DNA of 62,882 bases from Synechococcus sp. RedBA-s (lineage in GTDB: Bacteria; Cyanobacteriota; Cyanobacteriia; PCC-6307; Cyanobiaceae), in contig NZ_JAGQBF010000017.1 in the NCBI RefSeq assembly GCF_024345495.1, forward strand, positions 1 to 62,882, given 5' to 3'. Numbering within the stretch: position 1 is the stretch's first letter; each line of letters begins with the position of its first letter. The position numbers and the translations under genes were made by a program. Positions 47,533-55,464 of the stretch are shown one piece after another. Under the pieces are notes generated by a model, which saw only the letters and a program-made list of their open reading frames with translations, ran no database searches and was not told where the DNA came from.

Positions 47533-48144
47533 ATGGTGAAGCAGATCCGCCGCGAACTGCTCGCCTCCATGCCTCTGACTGTGGTGCTGGCCGCTGGTGT
47601 GGGGGCGGGGCTGATCACCTTTCTGGTGAACCTGCTCAGCCAGCGCGCCTCCCTCAGCCTGGAGGCCTTGCTGGTGGCGCTGATCAACGTGGTGGCGCCC
47701 ATGGCCGTCACCCTGACCTGGATCAGCTCCTGCGCCCCGCAGCGTGTGGGGGAAGCGGCAGTCCGTCAGGGCCAGACCCCCATCGAGCTGGCGACGGCCA
47801 TGGGCAGCGCGGCGATCTGCGCCACCCTGCTCCTCCCCTATATCCTCGCCACGGCCATGGTGGCCGGCGCCCTGGCCACCTCGGTCCCCGAGCCCCTGCG
47901 TCAGCTTCCGCCCCTGCTGGGGTTGCTGAGCCCAGCAGCCATGGCCAGGATGGCCCTGCATGGAGCGGGGCTGACGGCCATCAGCGCCCTGATCTGCGCC
48001 CGCCAGGGCCGTCGCTGCCGCCATCGCTCCGAGGACCTGCCCCGCCGCATCGCCGCGGCCACTGTGGAAGCGATCCTGGTGATCCTCAGCATGGAGGTGC
48101 TGCTCTTCATCCTCGTTCCCCCCGACCTTCCCCCTATCGGATGA
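47533..48144 (+). CDS. MlaE-like ABC permease, short and divergent
   Basis: A 203-residue hydrophobic protein with about five membrane segments. The order and phrasing (ALINVVAPMAVTLTWISSC, then GQTPIELATAMGS and PYILATAMVAGALA) recall the MlaE family of phospholipid ABC permeases, but it is shorter than the usual 250-260 and shows weak similarity. Its stop overlaps the start of an MCE protein as ATGA, as expected for an Mla permease with its MlaD partner. No ATPase is encoded here; the MlaF-like gene at 19154-19969 could serve it. Confidence 0.65.
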   Translation: MVKQIRRELLASMPLTVVLAAGVGAGLITFLVNLLSQRASLSLEALLVALINVVAPMAVTLTWISSCAPQRVGEAAVRQGQTPIELATAMGSAAICATLLLPYILATAMVAGALATSVPEPLRQLPPLLGLLSPAAMARMALHGAGLTAISALICARQGRRCRHRSEDLPRRIAAATVEAILVILSMEVLLFILVPPDLPPIG

Positions 48145-49013
48145 CGGACCACCAAGCCGATCCGCCCGCCGTGCCGGTGGGCCAGCGTCTGCAGCTCAGC
48201 CTCAGTGAGGGCCTCAGCTGGCTGGTGCTGCTCGGGGCCCTGGTTTTCGGCACCTGGATCGTGACGGAGGCCCTGCGCCAGCAGGCCTGGCTGAGCTCGA
48301 GCTTCGCCCTGCGCTTCCGCACCAGCAATGCCACCGGGCTCTGGCCGGGGGTCCATGTGACGATTTCCGGCTACCGCGTTGGGAGGGTGGAGCAGGTGCA
48401 GCTGGGGCCGGATGGCAGCGTGGCGGTCGACCTGCGCATCGCTGAGCGCTACCGCCCCCTGATCGGGCCCGCCAGCCGCGCCCTCCGCTACCAGGAGGGT
48501 CTGATCGGCAGCAGCCTGATCGCCCTCAGCGCCGACCCCGTCAAAGCGGGCCAGAGCCCAGCGAAGACCGACCGGTTGATCCCTTTCGACGAATCGCCCG
48601 ACTTGGCCAAGCTGCTGGTGCAGATCGGCGAGACCCGGCTGGTGCTGAACCGCGCCCTGCAGGGCACGGCGGCGATCGCCGAGCGGGATCTGCCCGGAGC
48701 GATCGCCGGCTTCAATGGCACCCTCGGCGATATGAGCCGGCTCAGCCGCCGGGTGGAGCAGGAATCAGGCACCACCGCCGCCAGCGCCCGTGACACCCTG
48801 CAGGAGTTCAAGCGCACCGGCCAGCGGCTGGAGAGCACCGGCGCCGAAGCCCAGGAGGCCACCGCCGAAGCCCTCCGACTGATCCGTGACACCCAGCCGG
48901 AGGTGGTTGGCGCCATCCGCGAGATCAGAACCCTGGCGGAGCGGGCCAATCATCTGCTGGGGGTGCCGTCGGCAGCGGAGCGCGCCCCTGCCTCACCGGC
49001 AGCGAAACCATGA
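48141..49013 (+). CDS. MCE/MlaD-family protein
   Basis: A 290-residue periplasmic protein with one N-terminal membrane helix (about 28-48, SWLVLLGALVFGTWIVTEAL). An MCE domain follows (about 57-135, with TGLWPGVHVTISGYRVGRVE). The C-terminal part is helical, with the ALRLIRDTQPEVVGAIREIR segment near 245-270 and an Ala/Pro-rich end. Overlaps at both ends (ATGA with the MlaE-like gene and with the Kir channel) point to one transcript. It is a paralogue of the MCE gene at 18191-19147. Confidence 0.83.
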   Translation: MTDHQADPPAVPVGQRLQLSLSEGLSWLVLLGALVFGTWIVTEALRQQAWLSSSFALRFRTSNATGLWPGVHVTISGYRVGRVEQVQLGPDGSVAVDLRIAERYRPLIGPASRALRYQEGLIGSSLIALSADPVKAGQSPAKTDRLIPFDESPDLAKLLVQIGETRLVLNRALQGTAAIAERDLPGAIAGFNGTLGDMSRLSRRVEQESGTTAASARDTLQEFKRTGQRLESTGAEAQEATAEALRLIRDTQPEVVGAIREIRTLAERANHLLGVPSAAERAPASPAAKP

Positions 49014-49921
49014 GTCCCTTCCGCCCGCTGCGACCCCGCGCCAGCCGCCTGCGCCCCGTGCGCCTGCTCAAGCTCGATGGCGTCTACCGCGCCGACAACA
49101 TCGACAGCCTGATCAGCCAGTGGCGGGAGCCCTACCGGCTGATGCTCAAGGTGCCCTGGCCGGGCTTCCTGCTGCTGATCGCCCTGGCCTACCTGGGCAC
49201 CAACGTCGCCTTCGCGCTGCTCTATCTGCTCGATGCTCCCGGCATCGGCGGCCTGCCCCAGGGCCAGGTGGCGGGTTTCAGCGACGCCTTTTTCTTCAGC
49301 GTTCAGACCCTGGGCTCGATCGGCTACGGCGTGCTCCACCCTGTTTCGCCCCTGGTGAACGGACTGGTCACCCTGCAGGCCTTCGTGAGCCTGGTGTTCA
49401 CCGCCGTGACCACCGGCCTGGTGTTCGCCCGCTTCTCCCGCAGCCGTGCGGAGATCCGCTTCAGCGAGGTGGCCACGGTCCAGCCCTGGGACGGCAGGCC
49501 CTGCCTCACCTTCCGCATCGCCAACGTGCACCACAACAACCTGGTGAGCACCGAGGTGCAGGCCTACCTGGCCATCGACGAACGCAGTGCCGAGGGCGAG
49601 CGGATGCGCCGCCTGCACCGGCTGGAGCTGGTGCGCAGCCAGGCCTTCCTGTTCCAGCTGATGTGGACGGTGATGCACCCGATCGACCCCGACAGCCCCA
49701 TGCATGGCCTGGGCCAGGCCCAGTTGCGCGCCGCCCACGGGGAGGTGCTGGTGGCGTTCGAGGGCGTCGATGAAACGGTGCGCAGCCCGGTGTACAAGCG
49801 AGCCGCCTACAACAGCAGCCAGATCCGCTTCGATGAGACCTTCGTCGATATCGTCAGAGACGATCAGAGCGAGTTTCGCTGCCTTGATTTCAGCCGCTTC
49901 AACGACACCCGCCAGCGCTGA
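49010..49921 (+). CDS. Inward-rectifier-type potassium channel (KirBac)
   Basis: A 303-residue prokaryotic Kir channel. Two membrane helices (about 48-70 and 118-140) flank the pore loop. The filter reads SIGYG at residues 103-107 in VQTLGSIGYGVLHPVSPLV. The Thr of the usual T(I/V)GYG is therefore Ser. The cytoplasmic immunoglobulin-like domain starts at FSRSRAEIRFSEVATVQ and includes FRIANVHHNNLVSTEVQ and WTVMHPIDPDSPMHG, close to KirBac3-type proteins. It starts in an ATGA overlap with the MCE gene. Confidence 0.9.
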   Translation: MSPFRPLRPRASRLRPVRLLKLDGVYRADNIDSLISQWREPYRLMLKVPWPGFLLLIALAYLGTNVAFALLYLLDAPGIGGLPQGQVAGFSDAFFFSVQTLGSIGYGVLHPVSPLVNGLVTLQAFVSLVFTAVTTGLVFARFSRSRAEIRFSEVATVQPWDGRPCLTFRIANVHHNNLVSTEVQAYLAIDERSAEGERMRRLHRLELVRSQAFLFQLMWTVMHPIDPDSPMHGLGQAQLRAAHGEVLVAFEGVDETVRSPVYKRAAYNSSQIRFDETFVDIVRDDQSEFRCLDFSRFNDTRQR

Positions 49922-50357
49922 TCCCAACAGCACTGAGCCCGGCAGCACCCAACTCAGCAGCATTGAGCCAGGCAGCATCCAGCTGGTGTACGACGGTGGC
50001 TGCCCCTTCTGCAGCGCCTTCGCCGTCATGGGTGAGCTGAGCGGCGGGCTGCCGCAGCTGCGGATCGTCGATGGCCGCGCCGATCACACCCTGCGCCGGC
50101 AGCTCAAAGCACGCGGTTTCGATCTGGCCCAAGGAGCAGTGCTGATCGAGGGCGAGCGCTGCTGGCATGGCGCCGAGGCGGTGCAGCGGCTCTGCGCCCA
50201 GCTGCAGCCCAGTTCCGCCCTGCTGGCTCTGCTCAGCGCGGTGTTCGCTGAACAGAAACGCAGCCGCAGGCTCTACCCCCTGCTGCTGGCCGCCCGCCGT
50301 GGGGCCCTCGCCCTGCGGGGGCTGCCGCTGGATCCCGATGAGCTCCCCCCCGCCTAA
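49884..50357 (+). CDS. DCC-family (DUF393) protein, second copy
   Basis: About 157 residues. The DxxCxxC motif is in IQLVYDGGCPFCSAFA (near residue 45), followed by LRIVDGRADHTLRRQLKARG and EGERCWHGAEAVQRL. TTG 49884 overlaps the Kir channel gene by 38 bases and gives a Ser/Pro/Thr-rich 30-residue leader containing a tandem repeat. Without that leader the domain would start near 49974 on a non-standard codon. DCC proteins are annotated as thiol-disulfide oxidoreductases on motif grounds only. Confidence 0.8.
   Translation: MISAASTTPASADPNSTEPGSTQLSSIEPGSIQLVYDGGCPFCSAFAVMGELSGGLPQLRIVDGRADHTLRRQLKARGFDLAQGAVLIEGERCWHGAEAVQRLCAQLQPSSALLALLSAVFAEQKRSRRLYPLLLAARRGALALRGLPLDPDELPPA
49926..49985 (+). 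repeat. 30-bp tandem duplication at the N-terminus of the DCC gene
   Basis: The 30-base unit at 49926-49955 recurs at 49956-49985 with 24 of 30 identical bases. They encode NSTEPGSTQL and SSIEPGSIQL. The second copy runs directly into the conserved DCC strand (IQLVYDGG), so the duplication seems to have lengthened the leader in frame. Confidence 0.8.
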
Positions 50358-50383
50358 CCTCTGAGCCCAGCGATCGCGGCGCC

Positions 50384-50833
50384 ATGAGCTATCTGCGCGA
50401 GATCATGCACCGACTGCGGGAGCGCTCCGGAGCAAGCGAATCCGGCCGCGAGCCGGCCTCTGTTGCCTACAGCCCCCTGAGTGAACGGGTGCTCGAAGAG
50501 CATCTGCAGAGCTATCGCCAGTGCCTGCAGAGCTGCAGCGACGCCATGCTCCCCTACGAATGGGCCTGGCTCGAGGACCATCTCGCCACCCTCCAGCTCT
50601 CCAGCGGCCAGGGGTCGATGCAGAAGGTGCTGGGGGGGCCGCAGCGGGTGGCCGATCTCCTGCGCGAAACCCGCTGTTTCCAGGCTGAAGTGCGCGGGGA
50701 ACTGGAGCGTCGTGGTCTGGAGCACGGCAACCGCACGGCGCCACTGGCCGCCCAGGAGCATGCCTGGGAGCTGAGCAACCCGGCGATCCGCCTGGAGTGG
50801 GGCATCGAGCCCGCCGAGCCGCTCCCCGGCTGA
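50384..50833 (+). CDS. Conserved hypothetical soluble protein
   Basis: A 149-residue helical, acidic protein. It starts MSYLREIMHRLRERSG, has a Ser/Pro linker, then a helical body (LEEHLQSYRQCLQSCSD, YEWAWLEDHLATLQL, VADLLRETRCFQAEV). No motif for catalysis or DNA binding is apparent and I do not recognise a characterised family. ATG 50384 is used. Its neighbours are the DCC gene 27 bases upstream and the GGCT gene 25 bases downstream. Confidence 0.65.
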   Translation: MSYLREIMHRLRERSGASESGREPASVAYSPLSERVLEEHLQSYRQCLQSCSDAMLPYEWAWLEDHLATLQLSSGQGSMQKVLGGPQRVADLLRETRCFQAEVRGELERRGLEHGNRTAPLAAQEHAWELSNPAIRLEWGIEPAEPLPG

Positions 50834-50857
50834 GGCAAAAGAGCAGACCAGCGCCCG

Positions 50858-51676
50858 ATGCCGGATCACGTGTTCGTCTACGGGAGCCTGAAGAGGGGGG
50901 AGCCCAACCACCCCTGGCTCGATGGCAGCCGCTTCCTCGGGCGGCGGCGGCTGGCGGGAGCCCGGCTGCACGACCTCGGCCCCTACCCGATGGCGGTGCC
51001 CGCACCGGAGCCAGCTCTGATCCAGCCAGCCCTGCTCCATGGCGAGCTCCATGAGCTGACGGTGGGCGGTCTGGCTCGGCTTGATCAGCTCGAAGATGTG
51101 CCCAACGAGTATCAACGCCAGCGCTGGCAGTTGAGCGACGGCAGCTGGGCCTGGGTCTACCTGGGCCGCCCCGAGCAGGTGATCGGCCTGCCGCTGGTGC
51201 CCTATGGCGACTGGGGCAGCACCCCGGTGTTCAGCTACGGCTCGAACCTCTGCCCCACCCAGCTGGCGGAGCGCTGCCCCCGCTGGGATGGCAGCGGCCT
51301 GGTGGCGCGGCTGGAGGGCTGGCGCTGGGGGATCAACAAGCGGCGGCTGGGCCGCGCCCCGGGCGAAGGCGCCGCCGGACTCGTGCCCTGCAGCGGCGCC
51401 CACTGCTGGGGGGTGGTGCACCACCACAGCCCGAAGGATCGCGCCAGCCTCGATCGCTGCGAGGGAGTGGCGGCTGGTCACTACCGCCACCAGCCGGTCC
51501 AGCTGATCACGAGCACCGGCGAATCCTTCGAGGCCCTCACCTACGTGCCCACCCCCGCCTGGTGCCACCCGCGGCTAAGCGCCGGCGACAGCTACGCCGC
51601 GGCCATCCGGCGCGGAGCCCGCCACTGGCAGCTGCCCCAGGCCTGGCTGGAGCAGCTGGAAACAGAGCTGAGTTAG
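50858..51676 (+). CDS. Tandem gamma-glutamylcyclotransferase-like (GGCT/AIG2) protein
   Basis: A 272-residue protein with two fused GGCT-type domains. The first (1 to about 115) has VFVYGSLKRGEPNHPWLDG, and the second (about 125-268) has VFSYGSNLCPTQLAERCP. Both carry the YGS substrate-binding loop. Glutamates that could act as the catalytic acid are in RLDQLEDVPNEYQRQ (first domain) and DRCEGVAAGHYRHQPV (second). Such enzymes cyclise gamma-glutamyl amines or peptides to 5-oxoproline. Which domain is active is not known. Confidence 0.82.
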   Translation: MPDHVFVYGSLKRGEPNHPWLDGSRFLGRRRLAGARLHDLGPYPMAVPAPEPALIQPALLHGELHELTVGGLARLDQLEDVPNEYQRQRWQLSDGSWAWVYLGRPEQVIGLPLVPYGDWGSTPVFSYGSNLCPTQLAERCPRWDGSGLVARLEGWRWGINKRRLGRAPGEGAAGLVPCSGAHCWGVVHHHSPKDRASLDRCEGVAAGHYRHQPVQLITSTGESFEALTYVPTPAWCHPRLSAGDSYAAAIRRGARHWQLPQAWLEQLETELS

Positions 51677-51746
51677 GGCAGCCGCCGGCCACTGCCGGCC
51701 TCGAAGCGGAGTTCCCGCGCCGGCGGCCAGCCCAGGCCGAAGGATT

Positions 51747-52229
51747 CAGCCGCTCCAGCTCAGCCACCGTGACCTGCACCCCAGGGCGGAGCGGGTCGGA
51801 GAGCGCCAGCAGGCCCAGCATCGCCAGACCGGCTTCATCCGCCCGGCTGATCGCCCGGGGCACCAGGGTCGCCTCGGAATCCCAGCGTCACACCGCCACC
51901 GCCAGCTCCTTGAGGAAGACCCCCTTGGTGATCAGGACCGGGGCGCCGTCGGCACAGGCCAGCACGCTCAGTCGCTTGCGGTTGAAGTCGAAGGGGATCT
52001 CGTCGAGCTTGCGCCAGGCGGAGAGGTCGATCGCACGGGCCGCATCGCGGATCGCCCCATCGATCGGGTTGCTGAACCCCGTCTCGAAGCTGGCGTTCAC
52101 CCCCGCATGCAGCAACACCGCCGGGTTCTCGCCGCCATCGACGCCACAGCTGCGCTGCACCACCGGCACGCTCCAGAAGTCGTCGGGGCTCTGCGGTTCA
52201 CCGCTCCCTGGGCTGTCGATGGGATCCAT
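51747..52229 (-). pseudogene. Remnant of an MgtA-type P-type ATPase
   Basis: The minus-strand frame encodes phrases of the nucleotide-binding domain of Mg2+-type P-ATPases: VNASFETGFSNPIDGAIRD, FDFNRKRLSVLACADGA and APVLITKGVFLKELAV. A TGA at 51888-51890 breaks the frame, and the same frame then reads AISRADEAGLAMLGLLALSD with DPLRPG. The usual roughly 80 residues between ITKG and ADE are absent, as are the N- and C-terminal thirds with the phosphorylated aspartate and membrane helices. So it is an internal relic, not a working pump. Confidence 0.75.
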
Positions 52230-52300
52230 CCAGCAGCTGCATCTCTCGATAGGCTGATGGGTCAGAAGGCCCGGTCAAGACCGGCGCAGAATTGACCACC

Positions 52301-52480
52301 ATGGCTCCCACCACCCTGGAACCGCGTCAGCAGGCCCTGGTGCTGTCCCTGCGCCAGCGCATGGCCGCAGCCCGCGCCAACGGCGACGCCCAGACCCACC
52401 AGGCCCTCTTCCGTGAGGCGGTGTATCTGGGCATCCAACCCAGCCTGCTGGAGCCGGAGCAGAACTCGGCCAACACATAA
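52301..52480 (+). CDS. Small conserved hypothetical protein
   Basis: A 59-residue, probably helical protein (LEPRQQALVLSLRQRMAAAR, then AQTHQALFREAVYLGIQP). ATG 52301 is chosen; TTG 52292 is also in frame. No family is recognised. The gene sits between the ATPase remnant and the 3' end of the guanidine-module transporter, on the opposite strand from both. Real but function unknown is my best guess. Confidence 0.5.
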   Translation: MAPTTLEPRQQALVLSLRQRMAAARANGDAQTHQALFREAVYLGIQPSLLEPEQNSANT

Positions 52481-52498
52481 CCCCCGGCCGCGATCCCA

Positions 52499-53266
52499 TC
52501 AACTGGCGGCGGCATCGAGATTGCGCAGAGTGGTGACCAGCTCTTCCCGCAGCTCCAGGAACGGCGGGGACACCCTCAGGTGGGCCAGGTTGGAGCGGTC
52601 GAGATCGGCCTCCACCGTCCGCACGATCCGCCCGGGACGCGGCGCCATGATGTGCACCCGCTGGGCCAGCAGCAGCGCCTCCTCCAGGTCGTGGGTGATC
52701 AAGAGAGCAGTGAGGCCGGAGCGCTGCCAAAGCTGATAGAGGAACTCCTGCATCGATTCGCGGATCTGCAGGTCCAGGGCACCGAAGGGTTCATCCAGCA
52801 GCACCACCTTCGGGTCGGCGGCCAGGGCGCGAGCGATCGCCACCCGCTGCTGCATGCCCCCCGAGAGTTCCTTCGGCAGGCGCCGGGCGGCATCCTGCAG
52901 ACCGACCACCTCCAGGAAGTAGGCGGTGCGCTCGCGCACCAGGGCCCTGGGCAACCCCTGCAGCGACATGCCGAAGGCCACGTTCTGGGCCGCCGTCATC
53001 CAGGGGTAGAGGCTGTATTTCTGGAAGACCATGCCCCGATCGGAGCCGGGCCCGTGCACCGACTTGCCATCGAGGGCAATCACTCCGGCGCTGGGGCGCT
53101 CCAGGCCGGCGATCAGGCGCATCACCGTGGACTTGCCCGAGCCGGAACTGCCCACCAAAGCCACGAATTCGCCGGACTTGATCGAAAAGCTGATGTCGTC
53201 GAGCACCAACTTGGCCTGACGGCCGTCACCGAAGCTCTTGCTGACGCCATTGACGGAGAGATGCAT
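52499..53266 (-). CDS. ABC importer ATPase (SsuB/TauB-like), guanidine module
   Basis: A 255-residue ATPase of the nitrate/sulfonate/taurine importer class. Walker A is VGSSGSGKSTVMRL, the Q-loop YSLYPWMTAA, the signature LSGGMQQRVAIAR and Walker B VVLLDEPFGALD, and the switch histidine is in LLITHDLEEALL. It starts at ATG 53266, one base after the permease stop region. It is the last gene of the importer. A guanidine or related-compound substrate is inferred from its neighbours, not from sequence. Confidence 0.9.
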   Translation of the reverse strand: MHLSVNGVSKSFGDGRQAKLVLDDISFSIKSGEFVALVGSSGSGKSTVMRLIAGLERPSAGVIALDGKSVHGPGSDRGMVFQKYSLYPWMTAAQNVAFGMSLQGLPRALVRERTAYFLEVVGLQDAARRLPKELSGGMQQRVAIARALAADPKVVLLDEPFGALDLQIRESMQEFLYQLWQRSGLTALLITHDLEEALLLAQRVHIMAPRPGRIVRTVEADLDRSNLAHLRVSPPFLELREELVTTLRNLDAAAS

Positions 53267-53267
53267 C

Positions 53268-54038
53268 TCAGCTGGCCCAACGACAACTACGCCGCAGCAC
53301 GGCGCGGAACCCCAGATCGATCAGCAGGCCGATCAGGCCGATCACGATCAACCCCACGAAAATCTCATCGGTGCGCAGAAAGCGCTGGGCTAGGCTGATG
53401 CGCTTGCCCAGGCCTTCGTTGGCGGCCACCAGCTCCGCCACGATCACCAGATTCCAGGCCGAGGCCATGTTGATGCGGTAGGCATCAATCGCCTGCGGGG
53501 CGATGTAGGGGGCCACCACACGGGTGAGGATCGGCAGGCCCCTGCCGCCGAGGGTGAGGGCGGTTTCGAGCAACTCCTGAGGTACGAACTTCACCGCATC
53601 CATGATCATCAACGTGTTGAAGAAGAAGGTGCCGATGAAGATCAGCAGCACCTTCGGCAATTCCCCCAGGCCGAAATAGATGATCAGCAGGGGAATGAAG
53701 GCCGGCGCCGGCATGTAACGGATCAGCCCCAGCAGGGGCTCCAGCAGGCGGCAGATCAACGGGTTGCTGCCCATGGCAATGCCGAGGGGCAGAGCCAGCG
53801 CCGCCGAGAGCGCAAAGCCAAGGAACACCCGCCGGATGCTGGCGATCGCATCAGCCACCAGGATTCCCGCCTGGACCTGCTCGCCCGCCGCCCGCCAGAC
53901 CGCCAGCGGGCTGGGCAGGAACAGGGGGTCCACCACACCGCTGAGACTGATCAGGGACCAGACCAGCAGTACCACCAGGATCCCGAGCGGACCGAGCAAC
54001 CAGGGGGAGCGCAGGGTGGATCGCTCAAAGAACCGCAT
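53268..54038 (-). CDS. ABC importer permease (SsuC/TauC-like), guanidine module
   Basis: A 256-residue inner-membrane permease with about six segments. The BPD-type EAA motif is in ALTLGGRGLPILTRVVAPYI. The helix after RYMPAPAFIPLLIIYFGLGE and the phrase INMASAWNLVIVAELVAANE match the nitrate/sulfonate permease family. ATG 54038 overlaps the binding-protein stop by one base (TGATG). It is followed by the ATPase gene. Confidence 0.9.
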   Translation of the reverse strand: MRFFERSTLRSPWLLGPLGILVVLLVWSLISLSGVVDPLFLPSPLAVWRAAGEQVQAGILVADAIASIRRVFLGFALSAALALPLGIAMGSNPLICRLLEPLLGLIRYMPAPAFIPLLIIYFGLGELPKVLLIFIGTFFFNTLMIMDAVKFVPQELLETALTLGGRGLPILTRVVAPYIAPQAIDAYRINMASAWNLVIVAELVAANEGLGKRISLAQRFLRTDEIFVGLIVIGLIGLLIDLGFRAVLRRSCRWAS

Positions 54039-55141
54039 CAGGGGGCCGCATCGACGAAACGGGCGTCGAAGAGCTTGGTGAGATCCGGCGGTGTCTTGGC
54101 CAACCCCACCTCCTGCAGGAAGGTGCTGATCTCAGCGGCGGCAAAGGGCAGCGAGGCCATGGTGTTGCCGGGCTTGAGTGCCTCACGGTTCTGCTCCAGC
54201 GTGAAGATCGTGGTGCCGGCGTCGTACTCCTTGTAGTCGGCCTCGCTCACTCCAGCCCGAGCCGCCATGATTGTGAGGCTGGAGTCTGGGTTGGCCTTGA
54301 TCTCCTTGAGGGTGGCGAACCAGGCGTTCACCACCTTCTGCAGCTGCTCAGGGTTCTTCTCCACAAACTCCGTGCGGCAGACCAGGTGATCACTGATAGC
54401 GCCGGGGAACTCCTTGGAGGAAATCAGGGTGGTGCTGCCGGGGCGCTTGAGTGCCTGGGTGGTGAAGGGGGCGAACACTCCAACGGCATCCACCTTCTCG
54501 GCTACGAAGGCCGCCGCGGCCGCACCGGTTTCCAGCGGCACGAACTCGATGTCCTTGGCCGTGAGTCCCGCCTTCTTCAGGCCCAGCAGCAGCAGGTAGT
54601 GATCAACGGTGCCCTCCTCAGCAGCCACCTTGCGGCCCTTGAGCTGGGGCACCGCCATGATGCCCTGGGCGGCGATGACCTGGTCGTTTCCGGTGGAGTT
54701 GTCGTTAGTGAGCACCACCCGCAGATCGGCGCCACCGGCGATGGAGCTGATCGTGTCGTTGAGGGTCTGGCTGTTGCAATCCAGCTGGCCGGCGTTGAGG
54801 GCGTTGATGGAATCGAGGTAGCCATCAAACCACTGCAGGGTCACCGGGACCCCCGCCGCTTTGAACAGGCCCTTCTCCTCGGTGACCTTCCAGGGAATCC
54901 AACCGGGCCAGGCGCTGTAGCCAATTCGCACCGGCGCGCTCCCCGTCTGCGGCGGGCTCTGGCAGCTGGCCAGCAGGCCTGTGCCCATCAGCGCCAGCAG
55001 GCCGCATCCCACCAACCGTTGGCGCCGACGTGGTTGCCGCGAGCGCTGATGGCTGATGGCCCGAGCAGCGCCTGAGCTAGTGAGTTTGGAGCCGGTGAGG
55101 GTTGAGCTGGAGCTGGGATCAGGACACTGACTGGAGGTCAT
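54038..55141 (-). CDS. ABC importer substrate-binding lipoprotein (SsuA/TauA-like), guanidine module
   Basis: A 367-residue NMT1/THI5-type binding protein. After a Ser/Arg-rich leader of 40 residues there is a lipoprotein signal with lipobox LLASC (lipid-linked C60). The domain starts IGYSAWPGWIPWKVTEEKG, followed by LNAGQLDCNSQTLND and AAQGIMAVPQLKG. The N-terminal region before the signal is unusually long, and ATG 55141 is the only start seen. It probably captures guanidine or a guanidino-compound for the module. It lies 70 bases downstream of the glutamine synthetase relic. Confidence 0.85.
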   Translation of the reverse strand: MTSSQCPDPSSSSTLTGSKLTSSGAARAISHQRSRQPRRRQRLVGCGLLALMGTGLLASCQSPPQTGSAPVRIGYSAWPGWIPWKVTEEKGLFKAAGVPVTLQWFDGYLDSINALNAGQLDCNSQTLNDTISSIAGGADLRVVLTNDNSTGNDQVIAAQGIMAVPQLKGRKVAAEEGTVDHYLLLLGLKKAGLTAKDIEFVPLETGAAAAAFVAEKVDAVGVFAPFTTQALKRPGSTTLISSKEFPGAISDHLVCRTEFVEKNPEQLQKVVNAWFATLKEIKANPDSSLTIMAARAGVSEADYKEYDAGTTIFTLEQNREALKPGNTMASLPFAAAEISTFLQEVGLAKTPPDLTKLFDARFVDAAP

Positions 55142-55210
55142 TGGTAGAGCGCCAAAGTAAAGACAAAAAATCAGGATTTGGAGGAAAACGAAGGTGCGCC
55201 ATTGGCGGCT

Positions 55211-55464
55211 CTAGAGGAACTCGAGATAACGAGAGCGCTCCTACACCGACACCTGGCCGTGATAGTCGGCCCATTCCGCTCGTTTGTAGTCGATGAACGC
55301 GGTAGCCATGGCATCACCGAACACCGTGCGCGACAATGGATCGACAGCGAAGGCCTCAATCGCCTCGCCAAGGGTCCGTGGCAACACCTTCAGGCCCAGC
55401 TCGGTCCGCTGCTCGGCGCTGAGCCGGAGGCATTGACGAGATTGGGATCGCCGGGATCCAGCTC
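55211..55464 (-). pseudogene. C-terminal remnant of a glutamine synthetase (GlnT-like)
   Basis: The minus strand encodes [10 protein letters not shown] in the hypB frame, then after a one-base frameshift [20 protein letters not shown] and EAIEAFAVDPLSRTVFGDAM, FIDYKRAEWADYHGQVSV. A TAG at 55241-55243 stands where the family has Trp. The frame then continues with ERSRYLEFL to a final stop at 55211-55213. This is the C-terminal end of a GlnT-like glutamine synthetase; the catalytic N-terminal part is missing. A nitrogen-assimilation gene was probably lost from the guanidine operon. Confidence 0.75.
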
